Source: Roseitalea sp. MMSF_3546
Lineage (GTDB): Bacteria; Pseudomonadota; Alphaproteobacteria; Rhizobiales; Rhizobiaceae
Reading direction: 5' to 3'
Assembly (NCBI RefSeq): GCF_030732865.1
Contig: NZ_JASHKB010000010.1
Span: forward strand, 62,001-126,000
DNA: 64,000 nt
In this document: piece by piece, positions 39,286-48,059 of the stretch
Layout: the number at the start of each line of letters is the position of its first letter
Numbering within the stretch: the stretch's first letter is position 1
Program-made: the position numbers and the translations under genes
Notes under the pieces: generated by a model
The model's database searches: none
Told to the model about the DNA's origin: nothing
What the model saw: only the letters and a program-made list of their open reading frames with translations

Positions 39286-41163
39286 TTACAACACCTTCAG
39301 CCTGCACTGGAGGGCGAGATTGGCGGCGAGCGAGTCGTCCAGCGCCTTGTCCCGGCAGATGAAGAGGCTCTCCCGCGTGAGGCCGAGCTTGCCGACGGCT
39401 TCCATCGTCAGCTTGTCGTCGAGGCAGATGTGGAACGTCTGCTCGCGCTCGGGATCGGTCACGCGCCAGAATGTTGGCCCGCCTTCCTCGCGCTTTTCGA
39501 TCTCGGAGGTAAGGGCGTATCCTTCCCGAAGCGCCACTTCCCAGATCACGTTCTCCGTCTTCCAGCCATCCGCCAGTGTGTCAGCGAAAGCGTCGAGCTG
39601 CTCGGCATACGCATCCGCATCCTTCGCCTCGACGCCCTTCCAACGACGCATGCTAGGCTCTGCGAGCTTGAAGGCGCGGACGCTCAGATTGGCTGCATCG
39701 CCATTGCTGTCAGCGAGGAGGGACTCGTTTTCGCCCCCGAGCACCTTTGCTACCGCCTGAATGCGGTGGAGGCCGAGCTGCGAAATCGTCCTGAACCCCT
39801 TTCTGCCCGCCTCAGAGTCGGGGTCAATCGGTTCCGGAAGCTGCACACATAGATAACGGCGGTGCCCGCCGTCGCGTCGGTTCTGCTCCATCACGGCCTG
39901 CGCGGTGGAGCACGAACCGGCGAAAAAGTCGATGATAAGGTCGTCGTCTGACGAGAGCTGCTCGACGAAGCGGCGAATCAGTTCAGTCGGCTTCGGAAAG
40001 TCAAATGCCTGAAAACCGAATATCTTCCGGACTTCCTCCGTCCCGTCCGACGTGTGAACGTCATCGATAATGGACGGAAAGGCCATAAACTGGTTTTGGA
40101 GTTCTTTCTTGAACTTTTTTTCGCGAGGGCGGCCCTCGGGGCTGGCGGGGAAGAGCACGCGGCCCTCTTCAATCATCTTCTCCATGCGCTTTTTAGAGTA
40201 GCGCCAGCCTCGGTTAGGCGCGGGCGGGTAGGTAATCCCGGTTGATGGGTCGGTAATGGGGAAGTGCAGGTTCGGACGCTGCTCGGCGGTAGCAAGGCCA
40301 AGCATGCTGCGGCTCATCCAGTCTCCCCGCGGATCATCGTCGGGGTTCTGGAACTTGGTCTCATCCCGCTCGTCGCCTCTAAACTGACCTTCAGCACTAC
40401 GACGGTAAGCAAGCAGATACTCGTGATCCACTGATACCTGCGTCGTCGAGCGCGAGTCAGGAAATTTCCGGCTCTTCCAGATAAACTGGGCGATGAAGTT
40501 CTCTTCACCGAAAATCTCGTTGAGAAGGAGCTTCAGCGCGGCGACCTCGTGGTCGGAGATGCTGATGCAGATGACCCCCTCCTCGCTCAGAAGCTGGCGC
40601 GCCATGACAAGGCGTGGATACATCATGGATAGCCAAGCGGAATGAATACGGCCGCCCGTCTCGGTCACTGACGAAACATAATCCCCATTCCCGTTCTTCT
40701 GCCCCGTGATGCGGAGATAGTGGTCGAGCGGGTCCACAAAATTGTCCGGGTAGATGAAGTCGTTCCCGGTATTGTATGGCGGGTCGAGGTAAATCATTTT
40801 CGCGCGGCCGTAATAGGCGCGATAAATTGCTTTCAGGGATTCAAGGTTTTCGCCTTCGACGAAGACGTGTTGCGCTGCTTCGAAGTTCAGGCTGATGGCA
40901 GTTTCAGGACACAAAGTCGCCCGGGTCGGCGCCTGAAGCATGGCAACAGCCGCGCGCCTTCCCGACCATGTGAATGAGAACCTTTCCGGCTTGTCCTCGG
41001 CGTCGCCGCCCGTAAGCGAGCGCAGCCGTTCCAGGTCAAGTTTGCCCTCGGCAAACGCCTCGGGCGCAAGCACGCGAAGACCTGCAAGCAACTCCTGCCG
41101 CAGGTCAGGGCTTTGCGATGCCACACGCTCGATCGGCGCTTCGTCCTTGGTCGACTTTACCAT
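39286..41163 (-). CDS. mod: type III restriction-modification system DNA methyltransferase (Mod)
   Basis: A 625-residue N6-adenine methyltransferase of the beta class. Catalytic motif IV is DPPYN (127-131), preceded by KMIYL; the SAM-binding motif I comes later as LIIDFFAGSCSTAQAV, in the circularly permuted order typical of type III Mod. The region between about residues 190 and 380 is the variable target-recognition part (including FIWKSRKFPDSRST). Start at 41163 has GAGG upstream and is 7 bp after the ribbon-helix-helix gene. The recognition sequence cannot be read from the protein. Confidence 0.93.
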   Translation of the reverse strand: MVKSTKDEAPIERVASQSPDLRQELLAGLRVLAPEAFAEGKLDLERLRSLTGGDAEDKPERFSFTWSGRRAAVAMLQAPTRATLCPETAISLNFEAAQHVFVEGENLESLKAIYRAYYGRAKMIYLDPPYNTGNDFIYPDNFVDPLDHYLRITGQKNGNGDYVSSVTETGGRIHSAWLSMMYPRLVMARQLLSEEGVICISISDHEVAALKLLLNEIFGEENFIAQFIWKSRKFPDSRSTTQVSVDHEYLLAYRRSAEGQFRGDERDETKFQNPDDDPRGDWMSRSMLGLATAEQRPNLHFPITDPSTGITYPPAPNRGWRYSKKRMEKMIEEGRVLFPASPEGRPREKKFKKELQNQFMAFPSIIDDVHTSDGTEEVRKIFGFQAFDFPKPTELIRRFVEQLSSDDDLIIDFFAGSCSTAQAVMEQNRRDGGHRRYLCVQLPEPIDPDSEAGRKGFRTISQLGLHRIQAVAKVLGGENESLLADSNGDAANLSVRAFKLAEPSMRRWKGVEAKDADAYAEQLDAFADTLADGWKTENVIWEVALREGYALTSEIEKREEGGPTFWRVTDPEREQTFHICLDDKLTMEAVGKLGLTRESLFICRDKALDDSLAANLALQCRLKVL

Positions 41164-41170
41164 TGCTACC

Positions 41171-41365
41171 TCAGCGGCCCCTCGTTATGGCTTCGGGCGG
41201 GAACAGGCTCGGCTGCGTGTCAGCCTTGTGCTCCGCGATATACCTCCGCATGAACTCTCGGAGCACCTGAGCGGCGGGCCGGTCCTGTAGACGGCACGCC
41301 TCCAGGAACTCGTCCCGGAGATCGCGCTCAACCCGAATCCGCAATCCGACATCCTTGGTTTTCAT
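41171..41365 (-). CDS. ribbon-helix-helix (CopG/Arc-like) regulator, first gene of defence operon
   Basis: A 64-residue protein. VGLRIRVERDLRDEFLEACR is a beta-strand plus helix-A RHH pattern, and PAAQVLREFMRRYIAEH is helix B. It is followed by a polar tail. Start at 41365 is 15 bp from a perfect 11-bp inverted repeat (41381-41406). RHH proteins of this size commonly repress their own operon. It leads RHH-mod-res-Argonaute fusion-AbiJ-unknown. It might alternatively be an orphan antitoxin. Confidence 0.75.
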   Translation of the reverse strand: MKTKDVGLRIRVERDLRDEFLEACRLQDRPAAQVLREFMRRYIAEHKADTQPSLFPPEAITRGR

Positions 41366-41380
41366 GGCCCTAGTGTAGCC

Positions 41381-41406
41381 AAGGGATACACGAATGTGTA
41401 TCCCTT
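41381..41406. promoter_or_regulatory. perfect 11-bp inverted repeat at the defence-operon promoter
   Basis: AAGGGATACAC (41381-41391) and GTGTATCCCTT (41396-41406) with a GAAT centre, 15 bp upstream of the RHH gene start. Probably the RHH protein's operator. On the plus strand it also resembles a U-tailed terminator, but no rightward gene ends here. Confidence 0.65.
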
Positions 41407-41501
41407 TTTTGCGGTTATCCAGTTGCATGAGCTGCAAGGGGTTGGACGAAGTCCCTTTTCTCCGGTCACCACACGAGAGTGAAAGTCCGGCGGCTTTCGC
41501 C

Positions 41502-41552
41502 GTGACGGGTTTGGAGGTCGAGAGAGAGGCTCTCGGGCCGCCCGTCATGGAG
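41502..41552 (+). repeat. duplicated ICE leader, copy 1 (before DUF932 gene)
   Basis: About 50 bp beginning GTGACGGGTTTGGAGGTCGA and running through GAGAGAGGCTC to CCGCCCGTC, nearly identical to 42825-42874. It ends 7-8 bp before the DUF932 start codon. The GACGGG...CCCGTC ends can pair, so the leader may fold as a hairpin in the mRNA. Confidence 0.7.
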
Positions 41553-41559
41553 ATGAGCC

Positions 41560-42753
41560 ATGACTACAGTCGAGATCATGACCGGCCGCCCCGAGAGCGG
41601 CGGCTACAAGGTGGACGCGTCGCGCGGCGAGCGGGTGGGCCGCGTGTCCTCGGAATGGTTTTCCCGCCCGGACGACGAGCGCTTTCTGTCGCTCGACAAC
41701 CTCTTCGCCTCGGTGAAGGGCCGGGCCGAGCGCAGCCGGACGCGCACTGTCGAGAGCGCGGCGATCCGCGTCGAGGCGCACCGGGACGACCCCGAACGGC
41801 TGGCGCTGGTCCTGCCCGAGACCGAGGCTCCGGTCGCGCCGACCCATTGGAGCTTCGGCCAACTCGCCAGTCTCGTGGGCGCTCCGGCGGCCTATCTGCG
41901 CCAGCTCCCTGCGCCCCTCGTCGGCATCAACCTGCAATACGGCCTCACCAACCACCGCGCCGAACAGGTCAAGACGCTGGAGACCGAGGACGGCCGGACC
42001 GAGCTGCGCGCCGTCACAGGCCCGGACTATGGCCGAATCTACGACCATGAGCTCGTCTCGGCCGTCCGGCGCATCGCAGGGAACGGCACGGGCGACACGC
42101 GCTGGAAGGTGCCGGGCGTGCTCGACTGGTCGACTGGCATCTACAACCCGATGGTCGACGTCACCAAGGACACCACCACGCTCTACGCCTCCGACCGGGA
42201 CGTCTTCCTCTTCCTGGTCGACGACATGAACCCCATCGAGGCGGGACGGCTGCCGGACGGCTCGCCCGACCTCTATTTCCGGGGGTTCTACTGCTGGAAC
42301 TCCGAGGTCGGCGCCAAGACGCTCGGCATTGCGAGCTTCTATCTCCGCGCCGTCTGCCAGAACCGCAATCTCTGGGGCGTCGAGGACTTCCAGGAGATCT
42401 CGATCCGGCATTCCAAATACGCGGCGAACCGCTTTGCGCATGAAGCCGCCCCGGCGCTGACCCGCTTCGCCAACTCTTCGCCAGCACCGTTCATCGAGGG
42501 CATCCGCGCGGCGCGCGAGAAGATCGTCGCACGCAGCGACGAGGGCCGCGCCGATTTCCTGAAGAAGCGCGGCTTCTCGAAGGCGGAAACGAGCAAGATC
42601 GTCGAGACCGTTCTCGCTGAGGAAGGTCGACCGCCCGAGAGCGTCTTCGACTTCGTGCAGGGCATCACGGCCGTCGCGCGGAGCAAGCCACAGCAGGATG
42701 CGCGCCTCGCCATGGAGACCCGCGCGAAAACGCTCCTGGAGCGCGCCGCATAA
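41560..42753 (+). CDS. DUF932 domain-containing protein
   Basis: A 397-residue protein of the DUF932 (phage/plasmid YfjQ-like) family, commonly found in conjugative elements. Typical blocks are DERFLSLDNLF, APAAYLRQLP, YGRIYDHELV, FLFLVDDMNPIEAGR, FYCWNSEVGAKTLGIASFY and LWGVEDFQEISIRHS. The function is not established; it may assist DNA metabolism or protect the element. It begins the rightward backbone unit with ParB and carries the leader repeat upstream. Confidence 0.9.
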   Translation: MTTVEIMTGRPESGGYKVDASRGERVGRVSSEWFSRPDDERFLSLDNLFASVKGRAERSRTRTVESAAIRVEAHRDDPERLALVLPETEAPVAPTHWSFGQLASLVGAPAAYLRQLPAPLVGINLQYGLTNHRAEQVKTLETEDGRTELRAVTGPDYGRIYDHELVSAVRRIAGNGTGDTRWKVPGVLDWSTGIYNPMVDVTKDTTTLYASDRDVFLFLVDDMNPIEAGRLPDGSPDLYFRGFYCWNSEVGAKTLGIASFYLRAVCQNRNLWGVEDFQEISIRHSKYAANRFAHEAAPALTRFANSSPAPFIEGIRAAREKIVARSDEGRADFLKKRGFSKAETSKIVETVLAEEGRPPESVFDFVQGITAVARSKPQQDARLAMETRAKTLLERAA

Positions 42754-42824
42754 GCGTTGCGCTTCGCCCCGAACCTCCGTCCGCGGCCCATCGCTCCTAG
42801 AGGGAGAGGTGGGCCGTGGGCTTC

Positions 42825-42874
42825 GTGACGGGTTTGGAGGTCGAGAGAGAGGCTCCCGACCGCCCGTCGCGGAG
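42825..42874 (+). repeat. duplicated ICE leader, copy 2 (before parB)
   Basis: Second copy of the ~50-bp leader, ending 7 bp before the parB start codon (42882). Differences from copy 1 are few and compensatory at the ends (GACGGG with CCCGTC kept). This suggests conservation of a shared 5'-leader function, such as translation control. Confidence 0.7.
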
Positions 42875-42881
42875 AAGTCCG

Positions 42882-44987
42882 ATGACGAAGTCACAGAAGA
42901 TCACCCTCAGCGCCTCGCGCGACATCCCCTTCAACAAGCTCGTGCTCAGCCAGGCGAACGTCCGGCGCATCAAGGCCGGCGTCTCGATCGAGGAACTGGC
43001 CGAGGACATCGCCCGCCGCACGCTCCTGTCCTCGATCACCGTCCGGCCCGTGCTAGACGAGACCGGCGCCGAGACCGACATGTTCGAGATCCCGGCGGGC
43101 GGACGCCGCTACCGGGCGCTCGAACTGCTCGTGAAGCAGAAGCGGCTAGCGCGCACCGCGCCCGTGCCCTGCATCGTGCGCACCGATGGACTCGCCGAGG
43201 AGGACAGCCTTGCCGAGAACGTCCAGCGTGCGCCGCTGCATCCGCTCGACCAGTTCCGCGCCTTCCAGGCGATGCGCGACAAGGGCCGCAGCGAGGAGGA
43301 GATCGCCGCGGCCTTCTTCGTCTCCCCGAACGTCGTGAAGCAGCGGCTGAAGCTCGCCGCCGTCGCCCCATCGCTGCTCGACGCCTATGCGGAGGAGCAG
43401 ATGACGCTCGACCAGCTGATGGCCTTCACGGTCAGCCCCGACCACGAGCGTCAGGAACAGGTCTGGGAGGCGCTCAAGCGCCACTACTCGAAGCAACCCT
43501 ACGAGATCCGCCGCATGCTGACCGAGGGCGCCGTGCGCGCCTCGGATCGGCGGGCGCAATTCATCGGGCTCGACGCCTACGAGGCGGCGGGCGGCGTCAT
43601 CCTGCGCGACCTGTTCCAGTCCGACGATGGCGGCTGGCTGCAAGATGCGGGGCTGCTGACAGGCCTGGTCGCCGAGAAGCTCGAGCGGGAGGCCGAGGTG
43701 ATCCGCGCCGAGGGCTGGAAGTGGGTCGAGGTCGGCACTGACTTTCCCTACGGCCACACCTATGGGATGCGGCGGATCGTCGGCGAGCCCGAGCCGATGA
43801 GCGACGAGGAGGACGCGAGCTACGCCGCGCTGAAGGCCGAGTACGACGCGCTCGAAGAGGCGCACGCCGAGGCGGACGAACTGCCCGACGAGGTCGACCG
43901 TCGGCTCGGCGAGATCGAGGCGGCGACGGAGGCGCTCCAGACCCGCCCGGTCCGGTTGGAGCCGGAGGAGCTGGCGATCGCCGGGGCTTTCGTCAGCATC
44001 GACGGCGCGGGGCGGCTGCGCGTCGAGCGCGGCTATGTCCGCCCCGAGGACGAGCCGGTCGCAGAGCCCGACGCGGCGCCGGACGCCGATGCCATCGGGT
44101 CCGACAGCGGCGAGGTCGATGGCGAGGCAGGCGATGCGGTCTCCGACGCGCCCGATCCGGAAGATGAGGAGGAGGACGGCCTCAAGCCGCTCTCCGACCG
44201 GCTGATCTGCGAACTGACCGCGCATCGCACGCTCGCCCTGCGCAACGCGCTGGCGGACGACCCGCAGACCGCCTTCCTCGCCGCGCTGCACGCCATGGCG
44301 CTTCGGCTCTTCTACCATTACGGCCAGGAGAGCTGCGTCGAGATCGAACCGCGTTCGGCGGGTTTCGGCGCGCAGGCGCCGGGGCTCGGCGAGACGGCCT
44401 ATGCCGAGGCGATCGACCGGCGCATCGAGAGCTGGGCGGCGGCGCTGCCGAAGCGGGCCGAAGACCTCTGGGAGGCGCTGACCGGGTTCGACGGCGACAG
44501 CCGCGACGCGCTCTTCGCCCATTGCGTCGCCATGACCGTGAACGCGGTGCACGAGCCCTACAACCGCCGTCCCCGCGCGCTCGCCCATGCGGGCGTTCTG
44601 GCGGCGACGGTCGGGCTCGACATGGCCAGGGCGGGCTGGACGCCGACGGCGGACAGTTATCTCGGCCGCGTCACCAAGGCGCGCATCCTCGAAGCGGTGC
44701 GCGAGTCGAAGGGCGAGACGGCTGCGGACCGCATCGCGGGCATCAAGAAGCCCGAGATGGTCGCGGCGGCCGAGGAACTGCTCGCGGGCACGGGCTGGCT
44801 ACCGGAGGTGCTGCGCACGCCGCCGCTCGCTGCCGACGAAGCGCCGGAGTTCGAGATCGTCGACGACGCCGATGACGGTGCGCCGGAGGTCGAAGCGCCA
44901 TCGGCGGACAACGACGGCGAAACGGCCATGGGCGATTCCGAGACTTCCGCCGAAGATGAGGAGGTCGCCCACGCCGCCTTCGCCTGA
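42882..44987 (+). CDS. ParB/RepB/Spo0J family protein (ICE-type, long)
   Basis: A 701-residue protein. The ParB N-terminal nuclease-like domain includes NVRRIKAGVSIEELAEDIAR, IPAGGRRYRAL and EEDSLAENVQRAPLHPLDQF (arginine-rich CTP/DNA box). An HTH domain follows (EEEIAAAFFVSPNVVKQRLKLA). The remaining ~450 residues are an ICE-specific extension with an acidic linker around 400-440. Such long ParB proteins are standard in alphaproteobacterial ICEs and are probably involved in element maintenance or regulation; no ParA partner is visible. Start at 42882 follows the leader repeat. Confidence 0.92.
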   Translation: MTKSQKITLSASRDIPFNKLVLSQANVRRIKAGVSIEELAEDIARRTLLSSITVRPVLDETGAETDMFEIPAGGRRYRALELLVKQKRLARTAPVPCIVRTDGLAEEDSLAENVQRAPLHPLDQFRAFQAMRDKGRSEEEIAAAFFVSPNVVKQRLKLAAVAPSLLDAYAEEQMTLDQLMAFTVSPDHERQEQVWEALKRHYSKQPYEIRRMLTEGAVRASDRRAQFIGLDAYEAAGGVILRDLFQSDDGGWLQDAGLLTGLVAEKLEREAEVIRAEGWKWVEVGTDFPYGHTYGMRRIVGEPEPMSDEEDASYAALKAEYDALEEAHAEADELPDEVDRRLGEIEAATEALQTRPVRLEPEELAIAGAFVSIDGAGRLRVERGYVRPEDEPVAEPDAAPDADAIGSDSGEVDGEAGDAVSDAPDPEDEEEDGLKPLSDRLICELTAHRTLALRNALADDPQTAFLAALHAMALRLFYHYGQESCVEIEPRSAGFGAQAPGLGETAYAEAIDRRIESWAAALPKRAEDLWEALTGFDGDSRDALFAHCVAMTVNAVHEPYNRRPRALAHAGVLAATVGLDMARAGWTPTADSYLGRVTKARILEAVRESKGETAADRIAGIKKPEMVAAAEELLAGTGWLPEVLRTPPLAADEAPEFEIVDDADDGAPEVEAPSADNDGETAMGDSETSAEDEEVAHAAFA

Positions 44988-45034
44988 GGCGACCAACCCC
45001 ACGGGGCGGACTTCCCCCAACCGCCTCGCACCTC

Positions 45035-45066
45035 GGGGCCCGCCGGACGCGGCGGGCCCCTTTTTT
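45035..45066 (+). terminator. rho-independent terminator after parB
   Basis: Arms GGGGCCCGCC (45035-45044) and GGCGGGCCCC (45051-45060) with a GGACGC loop, followed directly by TTTTTT. A textbook intrinsic terminator for the DUF932-parB unit, 24 bp before the toprim gene. Confidence 0.92.
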
Positions 45067-45090
45067 CTGCCCGCAGGCAAGGAGATTCCC

Positions 45091-46137
45091 ATGGAGAGCG
45101 CTGCATCGGATATCGCGCGCCGTCTCGCCAGCGAGGCCGAGGCGGTCTGCCGTCACTACCTGTCGAACGGCCGCCGGCAGGGCCGCTACTGGATCGTCGG
45201 CGACGCCGAGAACACGCAGGGCCGCAGCCTCTATGTCCGGCTCACAGGGCCCACATCCGGGCCCGGCGCGGCGGGCAAATGGACCGACGCCGCCACCGGC
45301 GAGCACGGCGATTTGCTCGACCTAATCACGGCGAACCTTCAGCTCACATCGCTCGGCGAGGCGCTGGACGAGGCGCGCCGCTTCCTCAGCCTGCCGCGGG
45401 CCGACCCGCCTCCGCGCGCACCAGTGGCCAAGGCGCCGACCGGGTCGCCGGAAGCGGCGCGGCGGCTCTGGGCGATGGCCCAACCGATCGCGGGGACAAT
45501 TGCCGAACGCTACCTCGCGAACCGCGGCATCGTCGGCATCCGGAATGTCGGCGCGCTGCGCTTCCATCCGCACTGCTACTATTGGCGCGAGGACGAACCT
45601 GATGATGCAGAGCCGGAGGCCTGGCCCGCGCTCCTCGCCAAGGTCACCGACACGGGCGGCGACCTGACCGGGCTGCACCGCACCTGGCTCGATCCCGAGA
45701 CGGCGGGCAAGGCGCCGCTCGATCCGAACCGCAAGGCGATGGGCAATCTGCTCGGCCACGGCGTGCGCATTGGCGAGGCCACCGATCTGGTCGCCGCCGG
45801 CGAAGGTCTGGAGACGATGCTCTCGCTTCGCATGGCGTTCCCGGGCCTGCCGGTGATCGCGGCGCTCTCCGCCAACCATCTCGCAGCCCTCCTGCTGCCC
45901 GGCGGCGTCAAGCGTCTCTACATCGCCGCCGACTCGGACGAAGCGGGCCGCATAGCGGCGGACACGCTGTACGACCGCGCGCGCTCGGGCGGCATCGAGA
46001 CCGCGCCGCTCGTCTTCCGGCTCGAGGACGCCAACGCGGAACTGCGCACTTTCGGCCTCGACGATCTCCGGGCGCATCTGAGATCCCAGCTCGCGCCGCA
46101 GGATGTGACGCGCCTGCTGCCATCCTCCGCCGCCTGA
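45091..46137 (+). CDS. toprim domain-containing protein (DNA primase-like, DUF7146 type)
   Basis: A 348-residue protein. The N-terminal region (GDAENTQGRSLYVRLTG, GKWTDAATGEHGDLLDL) is a zinc-free primase-like fold. The C-terminal toprim domain has VAAGEGLETMLSL (catalytic Glu) and YIAADSDEAGRIAA (DxD-like Asp residues). It probably primes or repairs replication of the transferred strand. The start at 45091 has AAGGAG. It is separated from parB by the terminator and is standard ICE backbone. Confidence 0.9.
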   Translation: MESAASDIARRLASEAEAVCRHYLSNGRRQGRYWIVGDAENTQGRSLYVRLTGPTSGPGAAGKWTDAATGEHGDLLDLITANLQLTSLGEALDEARRFLSLPRADPPPRAPVAKAPTGSPEAARRLWAMAQPIAGTIAERYLANRGIVGIRNVGALRFHPHCYYWREDEPDDAEPEAWPALLAKVTDTGGDLTGLHRTWLDPETAGKAPLDPNRKAMGNLLGHGVRIGEATDLVAAGEGLETMLSLRMAFPGLPVIAALSANHLAALLLPGGVKRLYIAADSDEAGRIAADTLYDRARSGGIETAPLVFRLEDANAELRTFGLDDLRAHLRSQLAPQDVTRLLPSSAA

Positions 46138-46455
46138 TCGAAGCACGGGCGGCGCCGGTGCATCCGTCACGGACACGTCTCCGGCCATCGGAGCCGTGCC
46201 TCAGGGCCTTCCGAGAGGGGCGAGACGGAGCGGAGCCCGCCCGGTCCGGCAACGGCTGCGGCGTCACCGTTTTCCACCGCCGAACCAGAGGTTCGGCTTT
46301 GCATCGCGAAACAAAACGGCGCCGCCTCCGCCGTCCTCCGCTTCGCTCCGGCCGCCGCGAAGACGCGGCGGTGCAGGACCGGACGGCCCCCGCTTTCCCG
46401 TCGCCCGGGAAGGCCCGCGAGAGGCGCGGGTCCCTTGAACCGGAGACGACCTGCC
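46138..46455. other. intergenic region between toprim and DUF2493 genes
   Basis: Contains a hairpin GCCGAACC-AGA-GGTTCGGC at 46279-46297 followed by TTTG, possibly a weak terminator. Downstream is a Cys/Arg-codon-rich stretch with GC hairpins (CCGCCGTC...GACGCGGCGG). I see no convincing gene; frames here are arginine-rich and lack ribosome sites. Confidence 0.45.
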
Positions 46456-47385
46456 ATGACCGAACACGCCAGCACCACGCACCGCTCATCGACGGCCATC
46501 GTCCTCGACGAGCTCCAGCTCTACGGCTACCGCCCCTTCGCGGGCGAGCCCGATCCGCGCCCGCTGCCCGAGGCCGACGCTTTGCAGGGCGCGCTCGCTG
46601 ACATCTTCGACGCCCTGATCGCCAGCTTGAGCGACACGCGGCTCGAACCCGATCTCGAAGATTTGCTCTGGTCGACCACCAACGTCTTCCACCGTATGGC
46701 CGCGCGCGTCGATCGCGAACTCGACACCAACGAGCAGGCGCAGAAGCGCTCGCAGCGCGAGCAGGACGGCTCCGAGGTCCGCTCGATCGAACTCGAGGAG
46801 CTGACAGCGGAGGGCATCACGCTCATCGAACGGCGCAACGCCTACGAGGGAATGCGCGACGTCGCAGCCGACCTCTTCGAGGCGCATCTCGGTACCGCTT
46901 GGCATCCGCATTCCGGCTCGCACACGAACCGGCGCAACCTGACCGCCTCGCTGATCGACAGCCGCGACTTCCTCGCCGCCAAGCGGAAGACCGAACTCGA
47001 ACCGCTCCTGCCGACGGGCGCGAAGATCGCCTTCGCCGGCGGGACCGACTTCGCCGACCACAAAGCCGTCTGGGCCGCGCTCGACCGGGTGCATGCCAAG
47101 CACGCCGACATGGTGCTGCTGCATGGCGGGTCGCCCAAGGGCGCCGAGAAGATCGCCGCCTGCTGGGCCGACAACCGCAAATGCCCGCAGATCGTCTTCA
47201 AGCCCGACTGGAGGCGCCATGGAAAGGCCGCGCCGTTCAAGCGCAACGACCAGCTCTTGGACACCGTGCCGATCGGGCTGATCGTCTTCCCGGGCTCTGG
47301 CATCACCGACAATCTCGCCGACAAGGCGCGGGCGATGGGCGTGCCGCTCTACGACTTCCGCCCCCGCAAGACGGGTGCATCGTGA
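46456..47385 (+). CDS. DUF2493 domain-containing protein (SLOG-like)
   Basis: A 309-residue protein. The N-terminal ~190 residues are helical (VARVDRELDTNEQAQKRSQR region). The C-terminal domain has KIAFAGGTDFADHKAVWAAL, MVLLHGGSPKGAEKIAACWA and FKPDWRRHGKAAPFKRND, which is the DUF2493 (YspA) fold of the SLOG superfamily, suspected nucleotide binders. It is a constant member of this ICE type. Function unknown. Confidence 0.88.
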   Translation: MTEHASTTHRSSTAIVLDELQLYGYRPFAGEPDPRPLPEADALQGALADIFDALIASLSDTRLEPDLEDLLWSTTNVFHRMAARVDRELDTNEQAQKRSQREQDGSEVRSIELEELTAEGITLIERRNAYEGMRDVAADLFEAHLGTAWHPHSGSHTNRRNLTASLIDSRDFLAAKRKTELEPLLPTGAKIAFAGGTDFADHKAVWAALDRVHAKHADMVLLHGGSPKGAEKIAACWADNRKCPQIVFKPDWRRHGKAAPFKRNDQLLDTVPIGLIVFPGSGITDNLADKARAMGVPLYDFRPRKTGAS

Positions 47386-47509
47386 CCCGCGATGCCTCCC
47401 ACGCATCGCCCATGCGCGCGCCGGAGCATTCCGGCGCGCGATCACTTGCGCTATACTTCACCCGCGCCGTGGCGGTGGTGGAGGCGCGCCTCTTCGAAGG
47501 AGACCGCCC

Positions 47510-47977
47510 ATGTTCGTATCCGCCATCTTGAGTGTCCTCGGCCTGGGCTTGATGGTCTATGTGCTGTTCGCGCTCGCCGTCTACGCGCTCCCGTTCTTCG
47601 TCGCCGTCACCGTCGGCATGCATGTCTACGACAGCGACGCTGGCGTCGCCGCCGCGTTCGTCTCAGCGTTTCTCGCGGGCGGCGCGACGCTCGTCGCGGG
47701 CCAAGTCGCGTTCGCGACGATAAAGTCCGTCCCCGTCAGGCTCGCCATCGGTGCGCTCGTCGCCGCGCCAGCAGGCATCGCCGGATATCACGCCATCAAG
47801 GGTCTCTCAGAGATCGGCGGTGCTGGCGAGACCTGGATACTCGTCTTCTCCTGGATCGGAGCAATCGTCGTCGGTGCCACGGCCTGCGCACGGATCGCCT
47901 CCCTCGCCGGGCCGGACGAAGACGCACCGGCGACAGCGCATGCATTCAGCGGCGGGCGCGCCGCCAACGACGGCTAA
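47510..47977 (+). CDS. small integral membrane protein
   Basis: A 155-residue protein with about four predicted membrane helices, starting FVSAILSVLGLGLMVYVLFALAV and later TLVAGQVAFATI, RLAIGALVAAPAGIAGYH and WILVFSWIGAIVVGATACA. The start at 47510 has GAAGGAG upstream. No family recognised. It is placed in the ICE backbone after DUF2493 and may relate to envelope or entry functions, but this is not shown. Confidence 0.75.
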   Translation: MFVSAILSVLGLGLMVYVLFALAVYALPFFVAVTVGMHVYDSDAGVAAAFVSAFLAGGATLVAGQVAFATIKSVPVRLAIGALVAAPAGIAGYHAIKGLSEIGGAGETWILVFSWIGAIVVGATACARIASLAGPDEDAPATAHAFSGGRAANDG

Positions 47978-48059
47978 TCTTGCGATTTAGCCGTTGCCGC
48001 AACGCAGCCAATGACGGCTGGGTTGTATTCCATCCGAAAACGAGCGGGTCCGGCGCTTT

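Noticed and set aside
41381-41406. Rho-independent terminator on the plus strand (hairpin followed by T-run)
   Set aside because: No rightward gene ends upstream, and the hairpin sits at the promoter of the leftward RHH operon, so an operator is the better reading.
46158-46601. 147-codon rightward frame between toprim and DUF2493 genes
   Set aside because: Arginine-rich, overlaps the well-supported DUF2493 start in another frame and lacks family signals.
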